Source: Onstottus_B arcticum (lineage in GTDB: Bacteria > Acidobacteriota > Blastocatellia > UBA7656). Taken from it: a stretch of 64,000 bases of DNA. The position numbers and the translations under genes are program-made. Under the pieces are notes generated by a model. The model searched no databases, was not told the origin of the DNA, and saw only the letters and a list, made by a program, of their open reading frames with translations. Below, in pieces: positions 1-8,713 of this stretch. Where the stretch lies: the NCBI GenBank assembly GCA_038040485.1, contig JBBPIE010000005.1, forward strand, positions 186,001 to 250,000, written 5' to 3'. Position 1 is the stretch's first letter. Each line of letters opens with the position of its first letter.

Positions 1-406
1 TCTTGACCGTCCCACCGGGTCGGATCATCCACGCGCGCATATCGCGCACTTTGCCGGTGTCGGTCATGTAACTGACGTGCGCGATGGCTTCTTCGCGGCC
101 CTCTTTCGACAGTATGCGCACCGCTCCGCGCTCGACCGTCGTAACCCTGCCATCCTCTTCAACTCTGATTGTCTGCTCGCTCAACAACACGACCGCGGGG
201 ACATTCGTTGCGTAAGTGCCGGGAGCGGTTCCGGCCGCTTGTCGTAACCATTGCGGCGCATCGTCGGCCGCGCGCGCGTTCGACCTCATCGGAACAAGAG
301 CGACCCCGCACAACAGAAAACAGGCGATGATAGCCGAGCGCGTAGAATCGACGTTCGCTCCCGCTCGCGAAGTCCTTAAGACCATCCTCCAAATTCGTTT
401 TGCCAT
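1..406 (-). CDS. DUF3857-domain secreted protein, N-terminal part (cut by window edge)
   Basis: The minus-strand frame opens at an ATG at 406, preceded by an AGGA-type ribosome site, and runs off the left edge without a stop, so only about 135 residues are visible. A hydrophobic segment near residues 24-36 looks like a signal peptide or anchor. It is followed by a mature start (ADDAPQWLRQ) and a DUF3857-like stretch (LLSEQTIRVEEDGRVTTVER, then VRILSKEGREE). The gene begins 24 bp after the stop of the next gene upstream, which is also a DUF3857 protein, so the two probably form an operon of paralogues. Function is unknown; such proteins are typically periplasmic and carry a transglutaminase-like domain, which would lie outside the window. 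Confidence 0.72.
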   Translation of the reverse strand, partial: MAKRIWRMVLRTSRAGANVDSTRSAIIACFLLCGVALVPMRSNARAADDAPQWLRQAAGTAPGTYATNVPAVVLLSEQTIRVEEDGRVTTVERGAVRILSKEGREEAIAHVSYMTDTGKVRDMRAWMIRPGGTVK

Positions 407-430
407 CCGGTCCTTTTTGTCTTCCTCGAC

Positions 431-2398
431 CTACTGCTTTGCGGCGGCCTGTTTGAGAGTGATCGTATGATTGTCAGAGTCGTGAAGCGCGTCAAAGGCC
501 TTCTTCAACCCAGCGTAGCTCTGCACGGGAAAGATCAACCCGTCGAATGTGAACGTGCGGTTGAGCTGAAGCGCCTCTCCCTTTCCTACTACTCCTATCT
601 TCACCTCGTACTTGGCGACGTTGGACGCATTGAACGGCATTGGCTGCTCGGCGTGGTCAAGCACAAACCCGGCAGGCAGATCGATTGTTACCTGATCTTT
701 CTCCATCCACGAATAGTGGAAGTATATCTGATGTTTGCGCTCGCTCGCAGAGAACAGCGCCGCTTTGCCCCGCTGAAAGAATGCGGGCTGCAAGAAGAGA
801 CGCTTCCCTGTGCGCTGGGCGTAGCCAGGCACGCGCACGTGAAAGGTATAGATGAACGGCTTGGCGGGATCGGTAACATTCTCTATGCGAATGTTGGATA
901 GTTCGGCCGTGCTCATCTGTTTTTTGATCATATCGCGCAGGGTCTTCTCTCGCTCCTCCGGAGATTCGGCGTCGTTTTCCTCTTTCTTTTCGACGGCAAA
1001 ATGTCCCGTGTACTCCATGCGAACGTTGCCTTCGGGAGCGCCGTCCTCACTCAACCGAAGCTCGGCGGTTCGCCTTTGGAGTGACTTTTCTGGCGACGAC
1101 ACCGGCGTCGGTACAAACAACGTTCGCCCCGGATCGACGATTAGGGCCTGGCCGCCCTCCTCCTGCCATCGCAACATTCCGAAAGGTATGTAGCTGCTGG
1201 CCGGATCGAAAAACCGCCAGTCGTTACCGACTCGCACCGCGATATTGTAGGAACGCATGAAGTACATGTTGAGCAAGTACTGAAAAGCGTTCGGACTGAA
1301 GAATATGTCGCTGCGATCAGCAAGATGAGCTAAGCGCGCTTCGAATCCCGCGGCAGCGGCAAGCGCCGCAAACAGGAGATCAATATCCTCGCCCGTGCCC
1401 ACTCCACGTTTGAGTGTGTCAGCGGCTGTCTTATTCTCCTTGAATTTCTCTCGGTCGATCGCACTCAGGCCTGACGCGTCGTCGTTGACGTCCTTGATTT
1501 TGGTCCGGCAAAACTCGAAAAGCCGCTCAAGTTTCTGTTCGGATGTTGTGGCGTCTCCGATCGCGGAAACAGCCGCTCGTTTCACTTCGTCATTCGCTTT
1601 TGTCCTCGACTTGAAATCATCAAAAAGGCTCTTGTTGATATCAAGACGCATCACAAACATCGGCGGGTCGTAGTAAGCGAGCAGCCAGGGGCGCACCTGA
1701 TCCTCAGGGGGCATATGCGGCTCCTCGTGGAACGCGTGCACGTTCGTCATCGTGTAACTGAAGCGCTTATCCTTCTCTGGCACCATCGGGGTGTCCGGCA
1801 TATTAAAAGGTTTGGTGCGAAAGCCGGAGAACGCATCGGAGGGCGCTTTGAGAGTATACTTGACCAGCCGCATCGGAATCTCGCGCTGGAAGCTGAGGCG
1901 CGCGAAGTAGCCCGACGAATCGCCTCGCACCTCACGCCAGCGATACTCAATTATCGCGCCCGGCTCCACAGCGGGCATCACAAACGTCTTCGCATTTATC
2001 TTGATCCCGCGAAGCTTAACAAGTGTGCGCTCGAAGATCGCTTCCTTCGTCAGTTCGACTATCGTGCCGTTTGCTTTGATGGTGCGTCCGACAATGTCCT
2101 CGATTTTGTTCTTGGACGAATAGGAAAGCTCGACCTTGCTTCGCAGTTCTTTCCCGCGCTCGGTAAATATCTTTATGCGAACATAGTTGAGGAAGACTTT
2201 CTTCTCCGAACTGAAATCAACCTGCACTTCCCAAAAGAGGGCTTCGGCGTCGGCGTCCTTTTCAACAACCGGCGTTGTCATCCCTAGTTGCGCAGGATCG
2301 ATGGGTTTCCAGTCCTCCGCGGCAAGCGCGCCGCAAGGCGATACCATCAGCAAGGAAAGAATTGCGAACCGATGTGCAAGGGCACGACGTGGTTTCAT
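431..2398 (-). CDS. DUF3857 and transglutaminase-like domain protein, probably catalytically dead
   Basis: Protein of 655 aa. The start at 2398 is preferred over the longer frame because a strong GAGGAGG site lies just upstream and a clear signal peptide follows (residues 1-26, ending CGALA-A). Residues about 55-230 resemble DUF3857 (WEVQVDFSSEKKVFLNYVRI, later VEPGAIIEYRW). Residues about 270-400 resemble a transglutaminase fold. The usual Cys motif (GxCxDxAxL) reads GTGEDIDLL at 334-342, with no Cys, and the usual His position is YNI at 384-386, with no His; the Asp in FFDPAS is kept. The domain is therefore probably not an active transglutaminase. The last part (residues 480-655) is a beta-rich tail. 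Exported, likely periplasmic; role unknown. Confidence 0.85.
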   Translation of the reverse strand: MKPRRALAHRFAILSLLMVSPCGALAAEDWKPIDPAQLGMTTPVVEKDADAEALFWEVQVDFSSEKKVFLNYVRIKIFTERGKELRSKVELSYSSKNKIEDIVGRTIKANGTIVELTKEAIFERTLVKLRGIKINAKTFVMPAVEPGAIIEYRWREVRGDSSGYFARLSFQREIPMRLVKYTLKAPSDAFSGFRTKPFNMPDTPMVPEKDKRFSYTMTNVHAFHEEPHMPPEDQVRPWLLAYYDPPMFVMRLDINKSLFDDFKSRTKANDEVKRAAVSAIGDATTSEQKLERLFEFCRTKIKDVNDDASGLSAIDREKFKENKTAADTLKRGVGTGEDIDLLFAALAAAAGFEARLAHLADRSDIFFSPNAFQYLLNMYFMRSYNIAVRVGNDWRFFDPASSYIPFGMLRWQEEGGQALIVDPGRTLFVPTPVSSPEKSLQRRTAELRLSEDGAPEGNVRMEYTGHFAVEKKEENDAESPEEREKTLRDMIKKQMSTAELSNIRIENVTDPAKPFIYTFHVRVPGYAQRTGKRLFLQPAFFQRGKAALFSASERKHQIYFHYSWMEKDQVTIDLPAGFVLDHAEQPMPFNASNVAKYEVKIGVVGKGEALQLNRTFTFDGLIFPVQSYAGLKKAFDALHDSDNHTITLKQAAAKQ

Positions 2399-2570
2399 GA
2401 GGACCTCCTCGTCTGACGCAATTTCCAAACAACGGAACCGAACTGTGCGGAAAGAAACAACTGAACTGAGAGCCTTCGTGCGGAGCAACGGATTATATGC
2501 AGAACGCCCTTGGCCACGCAAACAAAGATTGCCGCGCTGCAAGGAATGTCATATTCTAGCTCCCGCGTTG

Positions 2571-2726
2571 AGGAGCCTGTCGGATAATCTGTCTTCTCTG
2601 TGTAAGCCTCTGTGTCTCTGTGGTTAGAAAGTACCGCGGGTTCGTCTAATCAGGAGGACTATCTAACCACAGAGACACAGAGACTCAGAGGTTTGCACAG
2701 AGAAGACCTTATTCCGACAGCCTCCT
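2571..2726. repeat. long imperfect inverted repeat, CACAGAGACACAGAG family
   Basis: The left arm, 2571-2627, is matched by its reverse complement at 2663-2726 around a 35-bp loop. The outer ends are AGGAGCCTGTCGG and CCGACAGCCTCCT, and the inner ends are TGTGGTTAG and CTAACCACA. It fills most of the 376-bp spacer between two divergently transcribed genes. It could fold as a long hairpin or be a MITE/REP-like mobile unit. No coding capacity is seen. Confidence 0.85.
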
Positions 2727-2774
2727 GTAGTTGAGTCAGACGCCGAACGCACCTTGGATCGACATAAGGAGAAC

Positions 2775-3572
2775 ATGAGCGCACAGCCAGCCCAACAATC
2801 GGGATCCGCGACTACGATCGATGAAGTAATCCAACAACTGGACGACATCATCGCCCGCTCGATTCGCGAACGCAGCCGTCTCGGGTACTTCGCGGCGCTC
2901 TATCGCAAAGTCACCACAACGGTGAAAGAAGGAATTGCCCAGGGGCGGTTTGACGACGGCCCGCGGATGGAACGCTTTGATGTGGCCTTCGCGAATCGTT
3001 ACCTGACCGCGCTCGGCCAGTTTCAGCGGGGTGAGCGCCCAAGCCCGTGCTGGCTTGCTTCATTCAAAGCCGCTGAGGCCTGGAGACCCATCATTCTTCA
3101 ACAACTTCTGTTGGGAATGAACGCGCACATAAACTTCGATCTGGGCATCGCCGCCGCCGAGATCGCTCCCGGAGACGAGTTGCCATCGCTTGCGCACGAC
3201 TTCAACGAGATCAACATCATCCTGGCCGGGTTAGTTGCGGAGGTGCAGGCAGAAATCTATGAAGTGTCTCCGTGGATACGACTGCTTGGAAGTATCGATC
3301 CCAAGGCCGACAAGGCAATAGTGAACTTCAGCATGGACAAAGCGCGAGCCTGCGCCTGGAACGTCGCGACGCGGCTGGCGCCGATAAATCCGGATCAATG
3401 GAAGCCTCACCTGAACTTGCTGGATGTCGAAGTGACTTTGCTGGCCAACCTGGTCCGCTACCCGATCGGTAAGATCTTCAAGCTCGGCCTGCTGGTCATA
3501 CGCGGCCGCGAGACTAACAACGTCAAGAAAGTGATTGAGGTTCTCTGCCAGACTCCGACGGCGGGCGTGTGA
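2775..3572 (+). CDS. DUF5995-like protein of unknown function
   Basis: Protein of 265 aa starting at the ATG at 2775, six bases after an AAGGAG site; a longer frame from 2754 lacks support. No signal peptide or membrane segment is visible, so it should be cytoplasmic. The mostly helical sequence carries FAALYRKVTT near residue 45, MERFDVAFANRYL near 75 and GMNAHINFDLGIA near 125. The NAHINxDLG signature is the one I associate with DUF5995, a family without known function. It stands alone, convergent with the next gene on the minus strand and separated from the upstream gene by the inverted repeat. Confidence 0.7.
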   Translation: MSAQPAQQSGSATTIDEVIQQLDDIIARSIRERSRLGYFAALYRKVTTTVKEGIAQGRFDDGPRMERFDVAFANRYLTALGQFQRGERPSPCWLASFKAAEAWRPIILQQLLLGMNAHINFDLGIAAAEIAPGDELPSLAHDFNEINIILAGLVAEVQAEIYEVSPWIRLLGSIDPKADKAIVNFSMDKARACAWNVATRLAPINPDQWKPHLNLLDVEVTLLANLVRYPIGKIFKLGLLVIRGRETNNVKKVIEVLCQTPTAGV

Positions 3573-3631
3573 TGTATTGCTTGGCGCCAGGACATTGATG
3601 TTGCCTGCGGTCTTTTTCTTTATATGAAAGC

Positions 3632-5617
3632 TCAGTCCTTGAGAAAGATGACATCCCACGCCCATCTGCCAACCTGTGTGCCGCGCGAGTCATACACTCT
3701 AGCCCGGTATCGGAACCAATTGCCTTCCTGATCCCGCCGTCTCGATACTCTATAGTCCAGATCAAGCGCATAGACGCCAAGCGAGCGTAAGGTGTGCAAT
3801 TCAGATGGCTCTGATACGCCGTTGTGGTTCGTATCCTGCCACAAGCGAAGCGACGAGAAAATCGTATCTCTGCGATCTATCTGGCCGTCTCCATTACCGC
3901 CGTTGTCCTGCTTGTCAAACTCAGCCAGCGCATGGAACCCGTTCGGTGGCACAGCAGATGGCTGCGGTGTGAAGTTTCCGAATAATTCAGTTCCATTGTC
4001 TATTCTGCCATTTCCGTCGCGATCAAGCGCAAGAAATGCTTCATCTGAACCAGCCTTGGTCCACGAGAGGTGTTCTGCTATGCCGTCAGAATTGAGATCA
4101 AAATTGACGCCACCAGCAGCGTTTGTGAGGTCAAAGCCATTCCCGGAAACATCTATCAGTATCGGCGTATTGCATTCACACGTAACCAGGTTTGTGCCCG
4201 CCTCAATGCAAGGCGTGCATAGAACACCGCCGCCACCGCCTTCGGCGCCGCCAGTACAGCTACTGTTGCAGGTAGATGATGAGAAGGTCCCATCGCAAGC
4301 CGTAATGCAGTCACCACCATTGCACTTATATTTCACAGCGTTGCAATCCAGATTTGCGGTAGTAGTTGTCTGGATTCCTGTACTTGTATTACAGGTCGTC
4401 ACCGTCGCGACGCACCCTCCATTGGGCTTCGCAGGAGTACCCTGACTGGGACCGAGCGATTGACACGTGCTGCCCGTCACGTTAGGAGACTGCCCAACCG
4501 TCGCCTGAAGCGCGGCCTTACAGTTTTGCGTATCGGGACAAGAGCCTTGTGGGCAGTTGGCCAAGCAGTCTGACCACGGCTGCTGCTGCGGGCAAGCTAC
4601 GTCAGCAAAGACTAAACCACCGGGAGGCAGCGCTTTGTTCGAAGAAACGGAATAAACACCACCACCACCGAAAAGATAGATTGAAGCACTCCTGACAATA
4701 AGATCGGTCACAGATGAAACCGGAAACGGCCGCATACCTGGAAGGGCGATGCCAAAGGCATATTCCCGAAGCTTCTTTCCTTTTTGAGAATATTCATATA
4801 CCAGCCCAGAGCGTGATGACCCGTCCATACAAATCCAGAGATGTCCCGTTGAAGGATCTACTGTCGCAGAATTGGTTACCACGATGCCGCCTACCTCATG
4901 CAACGGCTTGGAATCCAGATACTTTCTGGCCAGTTCGGTGTTGTAGTCAATTGCTGAACCGTCGATGCCGAACTCAGAGACAAGGTTTCCTTTCCTGGAA
5001 AATGCCAGAGCCACGGGCGACGGGGAATACTTGAATACAAAGAAAATCTTGTCTGATGGATCAACCACTACCTTGCCTCTGTTCAAGAAGAGGTTCTGCG
5101 CGTCATTGATCCGATCAAACAGTTTGACATTCCCAAAACTCCGCAGCTTATGTCCCGAGGTATCGTAAACATGGAGCAACTTGCCGTCGTTTGGTGACGC
5201 GATAACAACATTTCCATTGCTAAGCAGGGCCAGCGAATAGGGCTTCTCTTGAACTCTGAAGCTCCCACCCCATTTTCCAGTCGGACCTATCCAGGCTATC
5301 TCGTCCGTCGCTGAGTCTATGAAGAACACATTTCCTTCGGAATCAACAACGGGATCGGTTGGATAGAAATTGCCTAAGGTCGCGACTCGATATAGAGGAT
5401 CGTGTTCCTCGTTGTAAATCGCAAAGCTCCCCGCGTGAAACACATAGAACCGTGCTTTATTCTCATAGATTCCGATCGCCATAGCGATAACACGCTCAAA
5501 TAACCTCTCCGATGCTTGAAGCATCGAGGGGGACATCGGGTGCTTTGTTCTACTTCCGACATTCGCCGCAGGGATAACAAGAGTAAGGAGCAGGACGACA
5601 AAGAGAAGTCTTTTCAT
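3632..5617 (-). CDS. secreted beta-propeller protein with Cys-rich linker and calcium-binding C-terminus
   Basis: Protein of 661 aa. The ATG at 5617 has a GGAGG site five bases upstream and starts a good signal peptide (MKRLLFVVLLLTLVIPAANV), so the 25-codon longer frame is rejected. Residues about 40-330 contain NHL/YVTN-like propeller strands (DPVVDSEGNVFFID, LLSNGNVVIASPNDGKLL). Residues about 340-455 are rich in Cys, Thr and Gly, with many CxxxC-type pairs. Residues about 470-661 have Asp-rich EF-hand-like loops (DLNSDGIAEHL, LDRDGNGRIDNGTELFG, GNGDGQIDRRD) typical of a C-terminal module on large secreted acidobacterial proteins. Probably a cell-surface protein; ligand unknown. Monocistronic, with no neighbour suggesting a pathway. 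Confidence 0.75.
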   Translation of the reverse strand: MKRLLFVVLLLTLVIPAANVGSRTKHPMSPSMLQASERLFERVIAMAIGIYENKARFYVFHAGSFAIYNEEHDPLYRVATLGNFYPTDPVVDSEGNVFFIDSATDEIAWIGPTGKWGGSFRVQEKPYSLALLSNGNVVIASPNDGKLLHVYDTSGHKLRSFGNVKLFDRINDAQNLFLNRGKVVVDPSDKIFFVFKYSPSPVALAFSRKGNLVSEFGIDGSAIDYNTELARKYLDSKPLHEVGGIVVTNSATVDPSTGHLWICMDGSSRSGLVYEYSQKGKKLREYAFGIALPGMRPFPVSSVTDLIVRSASIYLFGGGGVYSVSSNKALPPGGLVFADVACPQQQPWSDCLANCPQGSCPDTQNCKAALQATVGQSPNVTGSTCQSLGPSQGTPAKPNGGCVATVTTCNTSTGIQTTTTANLDCNAVKYKCNGGDCITACDGTFSSSTCNSSCTGGAEGGGGGVLCTPCIEAGTNLVTCECNTPILIDVSGNGFDLTNAAGGVNFDLNSDGIAEHLSWTKAGSDEAFLALDRDGNGRIDNGTELFGNFTPQPSAVPPNGFHALAEFDKQDNGGNGDGQIDRRDTIFSSLRLWQDTNHNGVSEPSELHTLRSLGVYALDLDYRVSRRRDQEGNWFRYRARVYDSRGTQVGRWAWDVIFLKD

Positions 5618-5717
5618 GAACGCCTCCATCACCTCACAAGAGTGAAGAGTTTGCTCGGTTGGCCGGAACGCCGCTTTTTTTGTGGTCACCAACGAACGGG
5701 ACGATCAATATACGGGT

Positions 5718-5732
5718 TGTGTATATCACACA
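5718..5732. promoter_or_regulatory. perfect short palindrome in divergent promoter region
   Basis: TGTGT-ATATC-ACACA is a perfect 5-5-5 inverted repeat lying between the divergent starts at 5617 and 5860. The surrounding 100 bp are AT-rich. It could be an operator, for example for autoregulation by the small UPF0175 protein downstream, but nothing in the sequence proves this. Confidence 0.3.
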
Positions 5733-5859
5733 CGTTGGACAGGTGTCAACAAAATAATACTCACACGTTAACAATATTTGGTAAGACACCGAGCCTGTAA
5801 TCGTTCCGTCTACGCAAAGTGAAGATGCGTGGTACAATGACGCCATTGAGGTGGCACAC

Positions 5860-6141
5860 ATGTCGGAACAGGTTATCGAAATCAGATTAACAATGCCCGT
5901 TGGTGAAGTATCCGACGAGCATAAGGCTCAAGCCGAGCGTTACGCACAACAGGCGTACGTTCTTTCTCTGCTGCGCCAAGGCGACGTGAGCGCTGGGCGA
6001 GCGGCAGAACTCCTAGGTATCAATCGATGGCAGCTAGCAGATTTGATGTCGGCGCACGACATCTCGCCCTTTGATGAGACTATGACGCGCGAAGACTTGG
6101 AACGTGCGGCCGCGGGTACGAACGTTTCCTTCAGTAGTTGA
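5860..6141 (+). CDS. UPF0175-family antitoxin-like HTH protein
   Basis: Protein of 93 aa. ATG at 5860 with a GAGGTGG site in front; a GTG nine bases earlier is less likely. Residues about 30-70 (YAQQAYVLSLLRQGDVSAGRAAELLGINRWQLADLM) match the UPF0175 pattern, a small helix-turn-helix fold that is usually the antitoxin of a PIN-domain (DUF3368) toxin pair. Here the downstream partner, nine bases away, is instead a DUF2726 protein. The pair has visibly lower GC than its neighbours, which suggests transfer. It probably binds its own promoter and neutralises the partner, but this is inference from the family. Confidence 0.75.
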   Translation: MSEQVIEIRLTMPVGEVSDEHKAQAERYAQQAYVLSLLRQGDVSAGRAAELLGINRWQLADLMSAHDISPFDETMTREDLERAAAGTNVSFSS

Positions 6142-6150
6142 ACTTGTTAT

Positions 6151-7137
6151 ATGAAAACAAAGAGACTATTCAATACGAGCGAGTACAAGACAGTCGGGAT
6201 CCTCCGCAGAGCACTACAACAGGATACAGAGTTCTTCATCTACCCAGAATTGCCTTTGAACAAAGTAATCGAAGCAGAGAAAGGCGATGATATTTCGAAG
6301 AAGGAGGTTGGTACCCTCAACACCGCTTCTTTTGATTTCACGATATACAATCGGGCTTCCTTCCCACAATTTGCAATTGAGTTTGATGGACCGCCCCATG
6401 TTACGTATGAGAAGAAGCGACAAACGGACATAAGGAAGAACCGCTTGTGTGGCCTCGCAGGGCTACCTTTGCTTCGCATAGGCGATGCGTTTCTAAACGA
6501 ATACGAAAAGACGTCCTTATTGGAATACGTAATCGGCAGATTCGTGGCGTGGTCAAGCGGAGATGACTGTCTACCTAGGGGAGGCGGTGACCAAGTTGAA
6601 CGAGATATCCACGCTCCGGACCACTCTCAGGAGACGGAATACGAGGATGACCCCTCGATCATGTTTGACTTGGGACATCCATTCCCAGCGTCGATCGAAG
6701 TTGCGAAGAGACTGTACAGGGCTTATGGGATAGTTACGAGCGAAACTGATGGTGACGACTACGATTACGCAATGTCTCGGCCCAGTTTCCTGATGTTTAG
6801 TCATTATAGTGGGGGTTCCAATCCCATCGGCGATCACCATAGAAAAGTTGAGCGCGGCTACGAACTGCGCACATATACACGGCAGACCTCGGGGAAGTGT
6901 TCCTCAGAACAGCTTCATACGCTAAATGAAACTGTTATGTACCAATGGCAACTTCCGACCACTGACCATCGCATCGTGTTCCACGGTATTCCAGGCACTT
7001 CGATGTGGGAACTTGCCGAGCACCTTTGTGATTTCCGGGCGCTTTGTCGGTTGGAGAAATGGGCACCACTGAACCTTCAGGGTGTCATTTCCAAGACACC
7101 TGATCCACCGAAACCAATTCAACCCTCTTCGAATTGA
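6151..7137 (+). CDS. DUF2726-domain putative nuclease (possible toxin or defence effector)
   Basis: Protein of 328 aa. Residues about 20-130 fit DUF2726, related to PD-(D/E)XK nucleases. An Asp-containing strand (TASFDFTIYN) is followed by FAIEFDGPPH, the ExD-like catalytic strand, then by KRQTDIRKNRLCGLAGLPLLRI with the conserved Lys. The C-terminal half (about 165-328) is not recognised. It carries no signal peptide. It follows the UPF0175 gene by nine bases and is almost certainly co-transcribed. Base composition is less GC-rich than the flanks. Possible roles are the toxin of a new-type pair or a small defence nuclease. Confidence 0.68.
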   Translation: MKTKRLFNTSEYKTVGILRRALQQDTEFFIYPELPLNKVIEAEKGDDISKKEVGTLNTASFDFTIYNRASFPQFAIEFDGPPHVTYEKKRQTDIRKNRLCGLAGLPLLRIGDAFLNEYEKTSLLEYVIGRFVAWSSGDDCLPRGGGDQVERDIHAPDHSQETEYEDDPSIMFDLGHPFPASIEVAKRLYRAYGIVTSETDGDDYDYAMSRPSFLMFSHYSGGSNPIGDHHRKVERGYELRTYTRQTSGKCSSEQLHTLNETVMYQWQLPTTDHRIVFHGIPGTSMWELAEHLCDFRALCRLEKWAPLNLQGVISKTPDPPKPIQPSSN

Positions 7138-7183
7138 AGGTCAGCTTCAAAGCCCGCTCAGCTAGCTAAGGAAATGCCTGCTC

Positions 7184-8713
7184 TTACTTCTGAAACATCT
7201 GCGCGACGGGAACCACCTCAACCTTCTTCGGATTGAAACTCAGCTTGTAGCTCTCGATTGTCTTGTCTTCTTCCAGAATCTCTTTCGGAGGCAGGGACGT
7301 GTAGCTGATCGGCGAAGGCTTATTGTCCAAGGCGGCTTGCTTGAATGCCTCAGCGTCTTTCGTTACCACCGCAATTTTCACGTTCTCAGCTTGCAGGTGT
7401 TTCTTGATCGCGCGGTTCACATCTTCGAGCTTTAGCTTCGAAAGCTGTTCTCGAACGTAGTCCGTGAAGGTCGGAATCCCGTAGTACTTGCTGTCGATCG
7501 CGTAGCCCAACTGCGCGTCTTGAGTCTTCGTCAGCGCGTTTACGTTCTTGGTCAGAAACCGGCGGGTCGCGTCGAAGTCTTCCTGGGACATTCCATCACG
7601 AACCAGTTTGTTCAACTCGTACAACCCGGCTCGCAGCGCGAACAATCCGTTCTTCGGCTCGACCGGACGAATCCACACCTGAAAGATCTGCTGCCGACGG
7701 CCAAGGTTCGGGTCGGGCGCGAACTGAAACATCCCACGTGGAAAGTACTCGATGTACGCGTAGTCGCCGTAGTTCAACCCGCGAATCTGCCGGAGCCGCT
7801 GATAAAGATAGCTATTGCTCGAACGGTGCTGCCCGAAGAATGACTGCACCAGCAACAGCGCCGGCCAGTCGGGAGCGGAACGCGTAAACGAAACCGGAAA
7901 GCCAAATGATATCGCCGTCCCCGGCGTGTCTTTCTGGATGACTAGCATCTCGAGCCCGCTGATCTTCTCAGGCTGGGTCAGTGCGAGCGTTGACGCCGCA
8001 CCCGCCGGAAGCTTTTCCGCTACATCCGATTGAACCTTCCCGTCGAAGCCTTTTGGATAAGCTCCCGCGAGCCCGAGGACAAAGTTAGCTCGCGTGTAGT
8101 TGTCTCGATAGAACTTCTTCACATCATCGACAGTCAGTTTCTCGAGCGACTCGACGGTTCCGACGTTCTGATGGCCATAGACGTGATCTCTGTAAATCGC
8201 AATGTACAGCGCTTCCTTGCCGAGTTCCTCGTCGTTGTTGCCGCGCAGGCTCTCTTTCAGAAAGTTGATCGCGTCCGTGCGAAGCCGTTTGAAGTCGTCA
8301 TCTCGAAAGCCCGGATCGAGCAGCATCCCCGAGACGATTTGATAATACTTCTGAAGATTGTCGAGGTGAGTCGTGCCCACAAAGACGGTCATCTCTTTAT
8401 CGACTTGCGACCCGAAGCCAGTCGCCATCGGATACATCGACTGAACGATCTGTTCGTAGCTCATCGCACGACTGCCGCCGTCCGAGATCATCGCCGCGGT
8501 CAACGCAGCCACGCCCTCTTTTCCTTTCGGGTCCGACGCTGAACCGACGTTGAACAACAAGCGAAAGCTCACGAGAGGCGACGAATTGGGCAAGAGCACC
8601 GATGCCATGCTTGAAGAAGCCTTTCCGGCGCGCGCCAGGCCCACGCCCGGCGACGCCACCGCTGAGATCAAAACGAACAGGACCAGCGCCAGGCGATTGT
8701 TACTGACTCGCAT
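7184..8713 (-). CDS. M16 peptidase-like protein, inactive partner subunit
   Basis: Protein of 509 aa. ATG at 8713 gives a signal peptide (MRVSNNRLALVLFVLISAVA); the start lies 14 bp inside the 3' end of the upstream M16 gene, so translation is probably coupled. The fold is clearly M16 (LFNVGSASDPKGKEGVAALTAAM; later GTVESLEKLTVDDVKKFYRDN), but the HxxEH zinc motif is absent: the corresponding stretch reads GVAALTAAMI. In M16 two-gene systems one subunit is catalytic and the other structural, and this is the latter. The C-terminal domain keeps the substrate-binding R/Y-like region (YLYQRLRQIRGLNYGDYAYI). Periplasmic heterodimer with the next gene is the likely form. Confidence 0.87.
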   Translation of the reverse strand: MRVSNNRLALVLFVLISAVASPGVGLARAGKASSSMASVLLPNSSPLVSFRLLFNVGSASDPKGKEGVAALTAAMISDGGSRAMSYEQIVQSMYPMATGFGSQVDKEMTVFVGTTHLDNLQKYYQIVSGMLLDPGFRDDDFKRLRTDAINFLKESLRGNNDEELGKEALYIAIYRDHVYGHQNVGTVESLEKLTVDDVKKFYRDNYTRANFVLGLAGAYPKGFDGKVQSDVAEKLPAGAASTLALTQPEKISGLEMLVIQKDTPGTAISFGFPVSFTRSAPDWPALLLVQSFFGQHRSSNSYLYQRLRQIRGLNYGDYAYIEYFPRGMFQFAPDPNLGRRQQIFQVWIRPVEPKNGLFALRAGLYELNKLVRDGMSQEDFDATRRFLTKNVNALTKTQDAQLGYAIDSKYYGIPTFTDYVREQLSKLKLEDVNRAIKKHLQAENVKIAVVTKDAEAFKQAALDNKPSPISYTSLPPKEILEEDKTIESYKLSFNPKKVEVVPVAQMFQK

